Positions 1-8,135 are shown, counted from the first letter of the stretch. The stretch: DNA of 64,000 bases from Erysipelotrichaceae bacterium OPF54 (GCA_022834735.1 BQKD01000001.1:1341659-1405658); one strand, 5' to 3'. Notes: generated by a model from the letters alone, not told the origin. A program made the numbers and translations.

Positions 1-1
1 C

Positions 2-469
2 TTTTTCAAGGGATCCGCGGTCCGGTTTGCCGAAAATGAAACAAAAAATGTTTGTGTCCGTGCCGAAGTGTTCCGGGAAGAAGGAAATACGCTCGAACTG
101 GCACACCGTACGGTTCAGGTCCGCAGGCAGGTGCTCGTCCAGCTGGCCCAGGCCGGCTTTTTCCCGCACGAAAGCAGCATATGTGACAGTGCGGCCGAAA
201 TCTGTTTCTGCACCGACCATGTGCCGGCTTTCGAAAAGCAGCCCGGCTTCGTATATACACGCGCAAAAGCGCTGGACGGCAGCCAGGTGTTCGACCAGCT
301 CGATCATGAAATGCAGCAGCTGCAGGGAAAAGAACTCGACCGCATCGCGTATGAGATCCAGTTTGAAGGACAGGCGCAGAAAGCCGCTGCCGAGGTACTG
401 CTTCAGACCTTGTATTCCCAGTATCCGTTCGTGAATGAATTCGTGATCACGACAAAACAGACCGGATAG
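2..469 (+). CDS. C-terminal part of an unidentified protein (5' end outside window)
   Basis: The reading frame is open from base 2 to the TAG at 467-469 and has no start in the window, so at least 155 C-terminal residues are seen. The visible part is hydrophilic, with a Gln-rich, probably helical middle (for example 'FDQLDHEMQQLQGKEL'), no membrane segment and no motif I recognise. I cannot assign a family. A GTG at 68 is internal to the open frame and is not needed as a start. It is convergent with the tRNA-Leu gene, and each side has its own short hairpin terminator. Confidence 0.6.
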   Translation, partial: FFKGSAVRFAENETKNVCVRAEVFREEGNTLELAHRTVQVRRQVLVQLAQAGFFPHESSICDSAAEICFCTDHVPAFEKQPGFVYTRAKALDGSQVFDQLDHEMQQLQGKELDRIAYEIQFEGQAQKAAAEVLLQTLYSQYPFVNEFVITTKQTG

Positions 470-478
470 AAAGCATCG

Positions 479-497
479 CACCAGCGGTGTTTTTTTT
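479..497 (+). terminator. Weak rho-independent terminator of the partial gene
   Basis: A short stem CACC/GGTG with a three-base loop is followed by eight T residues, ten bases after the stop codon. The stem is only 4 bp, so the call rests mainly on position and the T run. Confidence 0.45.
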
Positions 498-501
498 GTA
501 T

Positions 502-526
502 AAAAAAAAACGAATCCGAAGATTCG
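502..526 (-). terminator. Rho-independent terminator of tRNA-Leu
   Basis: On the minus strand a 6-bp stem CGAATC/GATTCG with a TTCG tetraloop precedes nine T residues, 12 bases past the CCA end of the tRNA. Confidence 0.85.
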
Positions 527-537
527 TAACGATCAAA

Positions 538-624
538 TGGTGCCCAGGACCGGACTCGAACCGGTACGGTATCGCTACCGGTGGATTTTGAGTCCACTGC
601 GTCTACCAATTTCACCACCCGGGC
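538..624 (-). tRNA. tRNA-Leu (anticodon CAA, CCA encoded)
   Basis: The minus strand folds as a class II tRNA: acceptor strand GCCCGGG pairs with CCTGGGC, discriminator A, encoded CCA, and a T-arm with GGTTCGAGTCC. The anticodon stem GTGGA/TCCAC encloses the loop CTCAAAA, giving anticodon CAA, which reads the leucine codon UUG. A long variable arm (GGTAGCGATACC) is present, as expected for tRNA-Leu. Length is 87 nt with CCA. It has its own promoter and terminator, so it is a single-gene unit. Confidence 0.95.
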
Positions 625-644
625 ATTTGTTCAACTGCCTAATA

Positions 645-673
645 ATAATATCAATTTACCTTCCAAAAAGCAA
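645..673 (-). promoter_or_regulatory. Promoter of tRNA-Leu
   Basis: On the minus strand TTGCTT (668-673) and TATTAT (645-650) are separated by exactly 17 bases, a good sigma-A promoter about 20 bases upstream of the tRNA 5' end. Confidence 0.7.
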
Positions 674-702
674 TAATAAATTTCTATATATTCGCGGAAT
701 CC

Positions 703-756
703 TGGCACAAAGAGCCGTACAGTTTCTGAAAAAATCTGACATTTTTGCTCGTGCCA
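703..756. promoter_or_regulatory. Possible regulator-binding inverted repeat upstream of mtlA
   Basis: The half-sites TGGCAC (703-708) and GTGCCA (751-756) form a widely spaced inverted repeat in the roughly 200-base leader of mtlA. Because the operon encodes an MtlR-type activator, an MtlR site is one reading. No convincing -35/-10 pair was found here, and the spacing of about 42 bases between half-sites makes chance a real alternative. Confidence 0.3.
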
Positions 757-844
757 AACAAAAACGAGAAAAGATAGAAAAAAAAACATGGTTCCTTATA
801 CTGAAATTGTCAAAAGAAACATAAGTTCAGGAAAGGAAAAAACC

Positions 845-2527
845 ATGAAAGAAAAAGTTCAGAAATTAGGCCGTGCGCTCTCTGCCATGGTCATGCCAAA
901 CATCTCCATCTTCATTGCCTGGGGACTCATCACAGCTCTGTTCATCCCGGACGGCTGGCTTCCCAACCCGACATTAAATGAAATGGTCGTGCCGATGCAG
1001 CGTTATCTGCTGCCACTGCTCATCGCCTATTCGGGCGGAAAAATGATCTATGATCACCGCGGCGGGATCATCGGCGCCTGCTTTGCGCTAGGGATCATCG
1101 CAGGAACCGAGACCCCGATGTTCATCGGCGCCATGATCGCCGGTCCGTTAGGCGGCTGGCTCATGAAAAAGACCGATCAGCTTCTCGACGGCCACATTCC
1201 AAACGGCTTCGAAATGCTTGTCAACAACTTCTCGGCCGGTATCCTGGGCGCTTTGCTTGCGATCGCAGGATGCCTGTTCATCAATCCGCTGTGTCTGGCA
1301 GTAACCAACGCCCTCTCCTTAGGTGTTCAGACGCTTGTCAATCACGGACTGCTGCCATTGACCTCTGTTCTTGTCGAACCGGCCAAGATCCTGTTCCTCA
1401 ACAACGCCATCAATCACGGCATCTTTACTCCGCTGGGAATGGAACAGGTACAGGAAACAGGCAAGTCGATCTTCTTCATGATCGAAGCCAATCCCGGACC
1501 TGGCCTGGGTCTGCTCATCGCCTACTGGATCAGCACAAAAGGGGAAACAAAAGACTCTTCGCTCTCTGCGATGATCATCGAATTTTTCGGCGGGATCCAT
1601 GAAATTTACTTCCCGTTCGTGCTCATGAATCCGATCACGCTGATCGGCGTCATTGCCGGCGGAATGACAGGCGTATTCGTCAACTCCATCTTCGGATCCG
1701 GTCTCGTGTCAGCCGCTTCGCCTGGATCGATCCTTGCGATCCTTGGCATGTGCGCAAAGGACAGCTATATCGGCGTCATCTGTTCGGTCATTGCCGCCGC
1801 AGCCGTTTCCGCCATCGTGAATACCGTGCTTCTCAAAGCGTTCGCGAAGGAAGGAAATCTCGAAGAGGCGAAACAGAAGATCACTGCTTCCAAAGCGCAG
1901 TCCAAAGGAATTCCGGCTGCAGCTGCAGCGAGCGTAAAGATCGTGTTTGCGTGCGACGCCGGCATGGGAAGCAGCGCGATGGGCGCAGCCAACCTGACAA
2001 AAAAACTGAAAAACGCCGGCATCGATATCAACGTTCCGCATTATGCCTTGAATGAAGTGCCGCTCGATACGCAGATCATCGTCACCCAGACCTCGCTCAA
2101 GGAAAGGGCGGCCGACCGGTGCCCGAACGCGAAGATCTACCCGATCAGCAACTTCATGGCTTCGGCAGAATACGATCAGATCGTAGACGATGTGCGCTGC
2201 GGAAATTTCGAGACAGGAAACAGCGCGCCGGCAAAGAAAACGGCGATCGATCTGAGCAAAGTCGTGTTTGCGTGCGATGCCGGCATGGGAAGCAGCGCGA
2301 TGGGCGCGGCCAGCCTGAGCAGGAAGCTGAAAAGTGCCGGTCACGATGTCAATGTCCCGCATTACGCGCTGAATGAAGTGCCGCTCGATACGCAGATCAT
2401 CGTCACCCAGACCTCGCTCAAGGAAAGGGCGGCCGACCGGTGCCCGAATGCGAAGATCTACCCGATCAGCAACTTCATGGCTTCGGCAGAATATGATCAG
2501 ATCGTCAGCGAACTGATCGGCGCCTGA
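845..2527 (+). CDS. mtlA: PTS mannitol-type transporter, EIICB with a duplicated EIIB domain
   Basis: Membrane permease of the phosphotransferase system that imports mannitol or a close hexitol and phosphorylates it to the hexitol 1-phosphate. Residues ~1-340 are the EIIC channel (several hydrophobic helices, 'NHGIFTPLG' segment). Two EIIB domains follow, each starting 'FACDAGMGSSAMG', with phosphorylatable Cys370 and Cys477, 107 residues apart. MtlA proteins normally carry one EIIB. The ATG at 845 is preferred over an upstream start at 788 because AGGAAAGGA lies 7 bases before it and the protein then begins with the usual N-terminus. The stop overlaps mtlR by one base. Substrate is inferred from the family. 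Confidence 0.93.
   Translation: MKEKVQKLGRALSAMVMPNISIFIAWGLITALFIPDGWLPNPTLNEMVVPMQRYLLPLLIAYSGGKMIYDHRGGIIGACFALGIIAGTETPMFIGAMIAGPLGGWLMKKTDQLLDGHIPNGFEMLVNNFSAGILGALLAIAGCLFINPLCLAVTNALSLGVQTLVNHGLLPLTSVLVEPAKILFLNNAINHGIFTPLGMEQVQETGKSIFFMIEANPGPGLGLLIAYWISTKGETKDSSLSAMIIEFFGGIHEIYFPFVLMNPITLIGVIAGGMTGVFVNSIFGSGLVSAASPGSILAILGMCAKDSYIGVICSVIAAAAVSAIVNTVLLKAFAKEGNLEEAKQKITASKAQSKGIPAAAAASVKIVFACDAGMGSSAMGAANLTKKLKNAGIDINVPHYALNEVPLDTQIIVTQTSLKERAADRCPNAKIYPISNFMASAEYDQIVDDVRCGNFETGNSAPAKKTAIDLSKVVFACDAGMGSSAMGAASLSRKLKSAGHDVNVPHYALNEVPLDTQIIVTQTSLKERAADRCPNAKIYPISNFMASAEYDQIVSELIGA
1939..2505 (+). repeat. In-frame tandem duplication of the EIIB coding segment
   Basis: Segments around 1939-2184 and 2260-2505 repeat with a period of 321 bp (107 codons). 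The distal halves (2049-2184 and 2370-2505) differ at very few bases by eye, while the linker between the copies is unrelated. The pattern points to a recent duplication or continuing gene conversion inside mtlA. Confidence 0.9.
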
Positions 2528-4566
2528 TGATCTTTTCGACCCGTCTGGCCAGGATCCTGAGGATCCTGCTCGATCACGACGAAATGTACGTTTCGGTCGA
2601 CGAGCTGGCCAGCCAGCTGCAGACTTCGCGAAGAACGATCTTTCGCGAACTGCAGCACATCGATCTGTCGGGCTACGGGCTGGAGCTGCTGAGCCGGCAG
2701 GGAAAAGGACTGCAGCTCGCCGGCAGCGCGGCAGGCAAGAAGAAACTCGCTGACGAACTGACGACCCAGAATATTCCTTATATCAACAAGGAAGAACGAA
2801 GAAAGCTTCTTGCCTACGAACTGCTCCGGTTTCCGGAAATAAAAAAGCTCGTTTATTACGGAAATATGTTTTCTGTCTCGGAAGCGACGATTTCCAACGA
2901 TCTCGACGCCCTCGCCCCGTGGTTTGACGAGCACCAGATCCATCTCGTACGGACCAATAAGAACAATATCCGCCTCGAGGGCAGGGAGGACGACCGCCGG
3001 GGAGCCATGAGCCACATCATTCATGAAATGATCCGCCTCAGGAAGACGAACGGGAACACGCTGGATCCGCAGTTCGTGCGCAGCGAGCTGTTCGAATCCG
3101 GACAGAGCGGCATCCTTCATCTTCTCGACCAGGACCTGTTCCACGAGATCACCGACCTGTTCACGCTGGAAGGAAGCGAGCTCGGGCTCGAACAGTATGC
3201 CCAGAACTCCTATATGGGTGTCATCATCCATTTATGTGTGGCGCTCGAACGGATCCGAAAAGGCGATTCGATCGAAACGGACGAAACGCTGCACGAGGAA
3301 CTGAAAGGAACGGCGGCGCTCGAACAGGCTGCGAAGATCGCCGAACGGATCAAAGATCGGCTCGATATCACGATGCCGCCTTCAGAAATCGATTTTATCG
3401 CCCTGCACCTGTACAGTGCCAAAAGCGTTGAGACGCGCGAGAATTTCGATGACAGGCAGCTGCTCGACCTGACCGATCTGTTCATCAAAGCGATGCCGGC
3501 AGAGATCGCCTCCATACTGCAGACCGATTCGCAGTTTATCAACGGCTTCATGACCCATCTGCGGCCTACGCTCATCCGCATCATGCGCGGCATGCCGATC
3601 TATAATCCTCTGCTGCAGTCGGTCAAAGAGCAGTACAGCGAGCTGTATACGCTCAGCCAGCAGGCGGCCCGCCGGATGGAGAAACAGATCTGTCAGCCAA
3701 TTTCCGAGTCGGAAGTCGCTTTTATGGCTATGCATGCGGGCGCTTCGCTCGAGCGGAACCGCTCGAGGATCCGGAAACCGAAAATCAGGACCGGCGTGAT
3801 CTGCGCTTCAGGGATCGGGGTGTCTGCCATGCTGGCGGCAAGGCTTGTGTCAGCCTTTCCGGACGTGATCAGTCCCGAAACGCTCTCGTTCGAACAGTAC
3901 CGCAAGTGCACGAGAAAAAGCATCGATCTTATCATTTCGACTTTCGAGCTGCCTGAGCGCGATATTCCGACCCTTCAGGTCAATCCTCTGCTTTCGGTGC
4001 AGGATATCGAAAAGATCCAGGACGCGATCGAGCACCTGAATACCGACCGGCCTGCGCAGGAGGATATGGATCCGATCGAAAAGCTGCGCCATACCGAAAA
4101 GATGAGCCGCGATGCGGCACAGATCATCGACGATCTCGTATGGATGAAAGCGGATCCGGGCTCCTCGGCCGTACAGATCATTGAAGAAGCGGGCAGGAAC
4201 GCCAAAGGCGACACGAGCATGATCGTGCGCGATCTGCTGGCCAGGGAACAGCTCGGAAAAGTGGTATCGGCCGAGCTGGGGATCGGCATGTTCCACGCGA
4301 AGACGGCGGGGACAGAGAAGCCGCAGATCGTGTTCATCTGGCCGGAACACGATGATTTTGCCCAGATGGAACATGTGAAAGCGATCTTTGTTCTGCTGCT
4401 GCCTGTGCAGCACGAAAAACACGAACAGAACATGCTTTCGAACATAACGATGAACATGATGGAACCGACGCCGCTGCAGAGTGCTGTCTTTTCGCAGGAC
4501 ATCCAGCACATCCAGCAGGCGCTGGCCAGCATATTCTTCGACTGTATACAAAATGAAAACGCATAA
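2527..4566 (+). CDS. mtlR: PRD-containing transcriptional activator, MtlR family
   Basis: PTS-controlled regulator of the hexitol operon. Order of domains: N-terminal helix-turn-helix ('VSVDELASQLQTSRRTIFRE', ~16-35), a second HTH/Mga-like segment ('SVSEATISNDLDAL', ~117-130), two PTS regulation domains (~190-300 and ~310-415) with candidate phosphorylated histidines near 233, 293, 344 and 403, an EIIB-Gat-like domain with Cys near 425 ('GVICASGIGVSAM'), and an EIIA-like domain with His near 591 ('GMFHAKT'). At 679 aa it has the usual length. The ATG at 2527 overlaps the mtlA stop (TGATG), so translation is probably coupled. By family, phosphorylation by PTS proteins sets its activity. Confidence 0.9.
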   Translation: MIFSTRLARILRILLDHDEMYVSVDELASQLQTSRRTIFRELQHIDLSGYGLELLSRQGKGLQLAGSAAGKKKLADELTTQNIPYINKEERRKLLAYELLRFPEIKKLVYYGNMFSVSEATISNDLDALAPWFDEHQIHLVRTNKNNIRLEGREDDRRGAMSHIIHEMIRLRKTNGNTLDPQFVRSELFESGQSGILHLLDQDLFHEITDLFTLEGSELGLEQYAQNSYMGVIIHLCVALERIRKGDSIETDETLHEELKGTAALEQAAKIAERIKDRLDITMPPSEIDFIALHLYSAKSVETRENFDDRQLLDLTDLFIKAMPAEIASILQTDSQFINGFMTHLRPTLIRIMRGMPIYNPLLQSVKEQYSELYTLSQQAARRMEKQICQPISESEVAFMAMHAGASLERNRSRIRKPKIRTGVICASGIGVSAMLAARLVSAFPDVISPETLSFEQYRKCTRKSIDLIISTFELPERDIPTLQVNPLLSVQDIEKIQDAIEHLNTDRPAQEDMDPIEKLRHTEKMSRDAAQIIDDLVWMKADPGSSAVQIIEEAGRNAKGDTSMIVRDLLAREQLGKVVSAELGIGMFHAKTAGTEKPQIVFIWPEHDDFAQMEHVKAIFVLLLPVQHEKHEQNMLSNITMNMMEPTPLQSAVFSQDIQHIQQALASIFFDCIQNENA

Positions 4567-4582
4567 GAAAGGATAATAGAAT

Positions 4583-5053
4583 ATGGCATTGTTTAAAAGA
4601 AGAAAAAAGGAAGAGAAGAAACCGCAGATCCTGAAACTGGAAAATATCCGGATCGGTCAGCACGCGAAAACGAGCGACGAGGCGATCTGTTCGATCGGAC
4701 AGCTGCTCGTGGAAGCAGGCTATGTCGAAGCGCCTTATATTCAGGGAATGCTCAACCGTGATCACAATCTGAGCGTATATATTGGCAATGATATCGCGAT
4801 TCCGCACGGCGAATACGAGGTCAAGGATTACGTGAAAAAGACGGGCCTGGCGGTCGATATTTATCCGGAAGGCATTACATGGGGCGAAGGCAATACGGTG
4901 CGGATCGTGATCGGCATTGCCGCAACGACCGATGAACATGTGACCATCCTGCAGAATATTGCGGAAAAGCTCGGCGATATGGATATGGTGGAGAAGGTCG
5001 TGAACGGAACGCCTGAATTCATCCTTTCTGTACTGGCAGGTGATGCGCAATGA
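4583..5053 (+). CDS. mtlF: PTS mannitol-type EIIA component
   Basis: Cytoplasmic EIIA that passes phosphate from HPr to the EIIB domains of MtlA. The 156-residue protein has the typical active-site signature 'IPHGE' with His75. A lysine-rich N-terminus (residues 5-13) precedes the domain. AAAGGA lies before the ATG. The order mtlA-mtlR-mtlF is the standard Bacillota arrangement; the gene that normally follows, mtlD, is absent. The stop overlaps the next gene by 4 bases (ATGA), indicating coupled translation with the kinase. Confidence 0.92.
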   Translation: MALFKRRKKEEKKPQILKLENIRIGQHAKTSDEAICSIGQLLVEAGYVEAPYIQGMLNRDHNLSVYIGNDIAIPHGEYEVKDYVKKTGLAVDIYPEGITWGEGNTVRIVIGIAATTDEHVTILQNIAEKLGDMDMVEKVVNGTPEFILSVLAGDAQ

Positions 5054-5979
5054 TCCTGACCGTTACGTTCAATCCGGCTATTGACAAGACGGCCGAAGTC
5101 GATGTTCTGGTCCCGGGCGGTCTCAACCGTCTGAAAAATGTCCGTCAGGATGCTGGCGGCAAAGGGATCAATGTGTCGAAAACGATCAAGGCGTTCGGCA
5201 AGGAAAGCTGCGCGCTCGGCTTTCTGGCAGGAAATGCCGGACAGTTCATCGAACAGACGCTGAACGGCCTGCAGATCGAGCATGATTTTGTTCAGGTCGA
5301 AGGCGATACGAGGACCAATCTGAAAGTTCTTGACCGGGATATGGAGCTGACCGAGCTCAATGAGGCCGGGCCTTTTGTCAGAAAAGAAGATATCGAAAAA
5401 CTGATCGCTAAGATCAAAGAGAAGAGCGAGGACAGCACGTATGTCGTATTGTCGGGCAATGTGGGGCCGGGCGTTCCTTCCACGATCTATAAAGAGATCA
5501 CGAAAGAGCTGAAGGGGCAGGGGATCCATGTACTGCTTGACGCGGACGGCGAACTGTTCAAGGAAGGGATTAAGGCGAGGCCGGAAGCGATCAAGCCGAA
5601 CCGTTTCGAGCTGGCGCAGTACTTTGGTGTCGAAGAGCCGCGCACGGTCAGGGAAACGGCCGATCTGGGAAGAAAGCTTCTGAACGAGGAAACGAAACTG
5701 GTCGTGATTTCCATGGGAAAAGACGGAGCGATCTTTCTGACAGACGAGAAAAGCCTGTATGTGCCTTCGCTGAAAGTGAAGATCCATTCTTCGGTCGGCG
5801 CGGGAGATGCGATGGTGGCGGCGATCGCGTATGCGCTCGAGCAGGACATGCCGCTCGAACAGCTGGCTCGTTTCGCGGTGGCGTGCAGCGCGGGAGCGTG
5901 CATGACCGAAGGGACGCAGCCGGCGCAGAAAGAACAGATCGAACAGCTGGAAAACCAAGTAGAGATCGAAAACATCTAG
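5050..5979 (+). CDS. fruK: 1-phosphofructokinase family (PfkB) sugar-phosphate kinase
   Basis: Ribokinase/PfkB-fold kinase of 309 aa. The N-terminal 'MILTVTFNPAIDKT', 'GGLNR' and 'GGKGINVSKTI' motifs match FruK-type 1-phosphofructokinases, and the C-terminal signature 'SSVGAGDAMVAAI' holds the catalytic Asp. The related tagatose-6-phosphate kinase LacC is the main alternative; 'GGLNR' favours FruK. No fructose PTS is beside it: it sits between mtlF (4-base overlap) and a dehydrogenase. I infer that it converts fructose-1-phosphate, made from mannitol-1-phosphate by the next gene, to fructose-1,6-bisphosphate. Confidence 0.85.
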   Translation: MILTVTFNPAIDKTAEVDVLVPGGLNRLKNVRQDAGGKGINVSKTIKAFGKESCALGFLAGNAGQFIEQTLNGLQIEHDFVQVEGDTRTNLKVLDRDMELTELNEAGPFVRKEDIEKLIAKIKEKSEDSTYVVLSGNVGPGVPSTIYKEITKELKGQGIHVLLDADGELFKEGIKARPEAIKPNRFELAQYFGVEEPRTVRETADLGRKLLNEETKLVVISMGKDGAIFLTDEKSLYVPSLKVKIHSSVGAGDAMVAAIAYALEQDMPLEQLARFAVACSAGACMTEGTQPAQKEQIEQLENQVEIENI

Positions 5980-5995
5980 AAAGGATATAAGGAAT

Positions 5996-7252
5996 ATGAA
6001 AACAAAAGCAGTAAGATTGTACGGAGTGGATGATATTCGTCTGGAAGAGTTCGAGCTTCCTGAAATCAAAGAGGATGAAATTCTTGTCAAGGTCGTGTCG
6101 GACTCGATCTGCATGTCGACATGGAAAACGGTCAAACAGGGGGCCAAGCACAAGCGCGTGCCGAATGATGTGTACGACAATCCGATCATCATCGGTCATG
6201 AATTTGCGGGCGATATCGTCAAGGTCGGAAAGAAATGGCAGGATCAGTTCACGCCGGGCCAGAAGTTTGCGCAGCAGCCTGCGATCCCGGGCCAGATGGA
6301 GTCGCCGGGATATTCGTACCAGTGGTGCGGCGGCGATACGCAGTACTGCATCTTCCCGAACGATATCCTGGAAGCGGGCTGTGTATGGACGTTTGACGGG
6401 GATGCCTACTTTGCCAGCTCAGTGGCTGAGCCGATGTCATGCTGCATTGGAGGATATCATACGAATTATCATACGGTGCCTGGCGAATACACGCATATCA
6501 TGGGCACGAAGGAAAACGGAAATATCATTATTCTTGGCGGATGCGGCCCGATGGGCCTGGGCGCGATCTCGTACGGCCTGACATTCGAAAACAAGCCGAA
6601 GAGGATCGTCGTGACCGAAATCAACGATGAGCGGATCGAAAGGGCGCGCGAAGTGATCAGCGAAAAAGAAGCGGCAGACAACGGGATCGAGCTCATTTAT
6701 GTCAATACGGCGAAAATGGACGATCCGATCCGGGGGCTCATGGATATTACGGAAGGTCACGGCTATGACGATGTATTCGTATATATTCCGAGCAAAGCGG
6801 TTTGCGAGATGGGCAACCAGATCATGGCGTACGACGGCTGCATGAACCTTTTTGCCGGACCGACCGATCCGAAATTCTCTGCCGAAGTGAATTTGTATGA
6901 CTGCCATTATTCCCGAAGCAAGATCCTGGGATCGACGGGCGGAACGATCGACGATATGAAGGAAGCGATCGACAAGAACAATGCCGGTCTCATCAATTCG
7001 GCCGTGATGATCACGCATGTCGGCGGACTGGATTCAGTGGTCGAAACGACAAAGGATCTTCCGAATGTTCCGGGCGGAAAGAAGCTTATCTATACGCATA
7101 TCGATATGCCGATGACTGCGATCGAGGATTTCGGAAAGCTTGGCGAAATGGATCCGTTCTTCAAGGAACTGGATGAAGTATGCAAGGCAAACAAAGGATT
7201 GTGGTCTGCCAAAGCCGAAAAGATGCTGCTGGAGCATTTCGGACAGGAATAA
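5996..7252 (+). CDS. Zinc-type medium-chain dehydrogenase, L-sorbose-1-phosphate reductase-like
   Basis: A 418-residue medium-chain dehydrogenase/reductase. Seen: a catalytic-zinc Cys ('SICMSTWKTV', ~40), 'GHEFAG' (~67), and the nucleotide-binding 'LGGCGPMGLG' (~182). The four-cysteine structural-zinc lobe of classical alcohol dehydrogenases is missing, as in the SorE group that reduces L-sorbose-1-phosphate at C2. It ends the PTS operon, where mtlD would be expected, so it probably oxidises the hexitol phosphate made by MtlA/MtlF. Oxidation next to the phosphate would give fructose-1-phosphate, the substrate of the kinase upstream. The substrate is inferred. AAAGGA precedes the ATG by about 10 bases. 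Confidence 0.82.
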   Translation: MKTKAVRLYGVDDIRLEEFELPEIKEDEILVKVVSDSICMSTWKTVKQGAKHKRVPNDVYDNPIIIGHEFAGDIVKVGKKWQDQFTPGQKFAQQPAIPGQMESPGYSYQWCGGDTQYCIFPNDILEAGCVWTFDGDAYFASSVAEPMSCCIGGYHTNYHTVPGEYTHIMGTKENGNIIILGGCGPMGLGAISYGLTFENKPKRIVVTEINDERIERAREVISEKEAADNGIELIYVNTAKMDDPIRGLMDITEGHGYDDVFVYIPSKAVCEMGNQIMAYDGCMNLFAGPTDPKFSAEVNLYDCHYSRSKILGSTGGTIDDMKEAIDKNNAGLINSAVMITHVGGLDSVVETTKDLPNVPGGKKLIYTHIDMPMTAIEDFGKLGEMDPFFKELDEVCKANKGLWSAKAEKMLLEHFGQE

Positions 7253-7327
7253 GTACGATTGATAAGCATAAGCATAAATAATCATAACCAATAATAATCA
7301 ACCAACAAAATCAATGATCAAAACACA

Positions 7328-7363
7328 AGGATGTACTGGTGTGGGGCCGGGCATCCTTTTTTA
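7328..7363 (+). terminator. Terminator of the hexitol PTS operon
   Basis: AAGGATG and CATCCTT form a 7-bp stem around an 18-base loop, followed by a T run, about 75 bases after the dehydrogenase stop. Confidence 0.6.
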
Positions 7364-7419
7364 TACGATGAGTTTCCCGACTGAAAACGGAAAATACGTT
7401 TTTAATTCGAAAATAAGAG

Positions 7420-7527
7420 ATGAAAATACTTCGTATTACTGCAGAAGGTCTACCGCTGTTTAAAGAAGATCGAAGAACAGCAAAAATTCCAAAAGGTGAA
7501 TACTGTTTATATGATTTGTTAAAATAA
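7420..7527 (+). pseudogene. N-terminal fragment, possibly of an AAA-type ATPase
   Basis: A 35-codon frame beginning 'MKILRITAEGLPLFKE' and stopping at TAA 7525-7527. The opening resembles the first strand of AAA family ATP-binding proteins ('xLLRIxxEGLPLFK'), from memory only. The rest of such a gene (Walker A and beyond) is absent. No good ribosome-binding site is seen. It lies in an A+T-richer, decayed stretch and is best read as a relic. Confidence 0.35.
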
Positions 7528-7603
7528 ATTATATACACCATCGGATACTTTATGATTTTTTAGATCAGCTCTAGCTGTATAATATTTTGTCTCTAAAAAG
7601 ATA

Positions 7604-7715
7604 TGTCTATATGCATATCGATATGCCGATGACTGCGATCAAGGATTTCGGAAAGTTTGACGAAAAGGATCCGTTCTTCAAGACACTTAATGAAGTGTAC
7701 AATAATATCAATTGA
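7604..7715 (+). pseudogene. C-terminal remnant of a second SorE-like dehydrogenase
   Basis: The segment repeats, with scattered changes, the bases at about 7090-7190 in the intact dehydrogenase. It encodes 'HIDMPMTAIKDFGK' and then 'DPFFKTLNEVYNN' before a TGA, against 'HIDMPMTAIEDFGK' and 'DPFFKELDEVCKA' in the complete gene. There is no start codon or preceding domain, so only the tail of a paralogue or of a partial duplication remains. Confidence 0.8.
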
Positions 7716-7716
7716 A

Positions 7717-7991
7717 GGAGGACGAGTTATAACTGTTATAAAAACGGAAATGCAGGAAAAAATCGATCATTCCGTTTCAAAGGATCACTCTATGTAACCT
7801 ATAACCGATTCATTGACGGGAATTCTAAAAAAGAGCAAAACCAGGATGATGAAAAAGAGAAAATCATGAGAGCAAAGTATGAACTTATAGCTCATAAGGT
7901 GATAGAAGCCATGCATATGAAGTGGAATGATCTTGTCGATACTGCTCAGAACACAACGGTTCAATCTGGACAAGAAGTCAGTCGCCTTTAA
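7717..7991 (+). pseudogene. Unidentified coding remnant without a start codon
   Basis: A frame opens after the TGA of the dehydrogenase remnant and runs to TAA 7989-7991. It encodes a basic segment ('GKNRSFRFKGSLYVTYNRF') followed by a charged, probably helical tail ('KYELIAHKVIEAMHMKWNDL'). The only early ATG in the neighbourhood, at about 7752, is in another frame and stops quickly. I do not recognise a family. Base composition is A+T-richer than the flanking genes, as in the rest of 7.25-8.57 kb. Confidence 0.3.
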
Positions 7992-8135
7992 AATGAAGAA
8001 TACTATAGATAAAACTTTATATATCGGCTCTAGATGATTATTCAGCGTTAAAATTTCAATTTCTTTTGATCATTTCTTCGAAATCGAGAAATCTTATAAA
8101 ACATGATAATACTTAAAATAAAGGAGAAGAAATCT

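Noticed and set aside
703-725. Sigma-54-type promoter upstream of mtlA (TGGCAC present)
   Set aside because: The GC of the -12 element is not at the required distance; after the GG and ten bases the sequence reads CG, and no TTGC is found.
788-844. Upstream start for mtlA adding 19 residues
   Set aside because: The extension has no family match, and the ATG at 845 has the better ribosome-binding site and a normal MtlA N-terminus.
4861-6192. 443-codon open frame on the minus strand across mtlF, fruK and the dehydrogenase
   Set aside because: It spans three real genes in antisense and shows no motifs.
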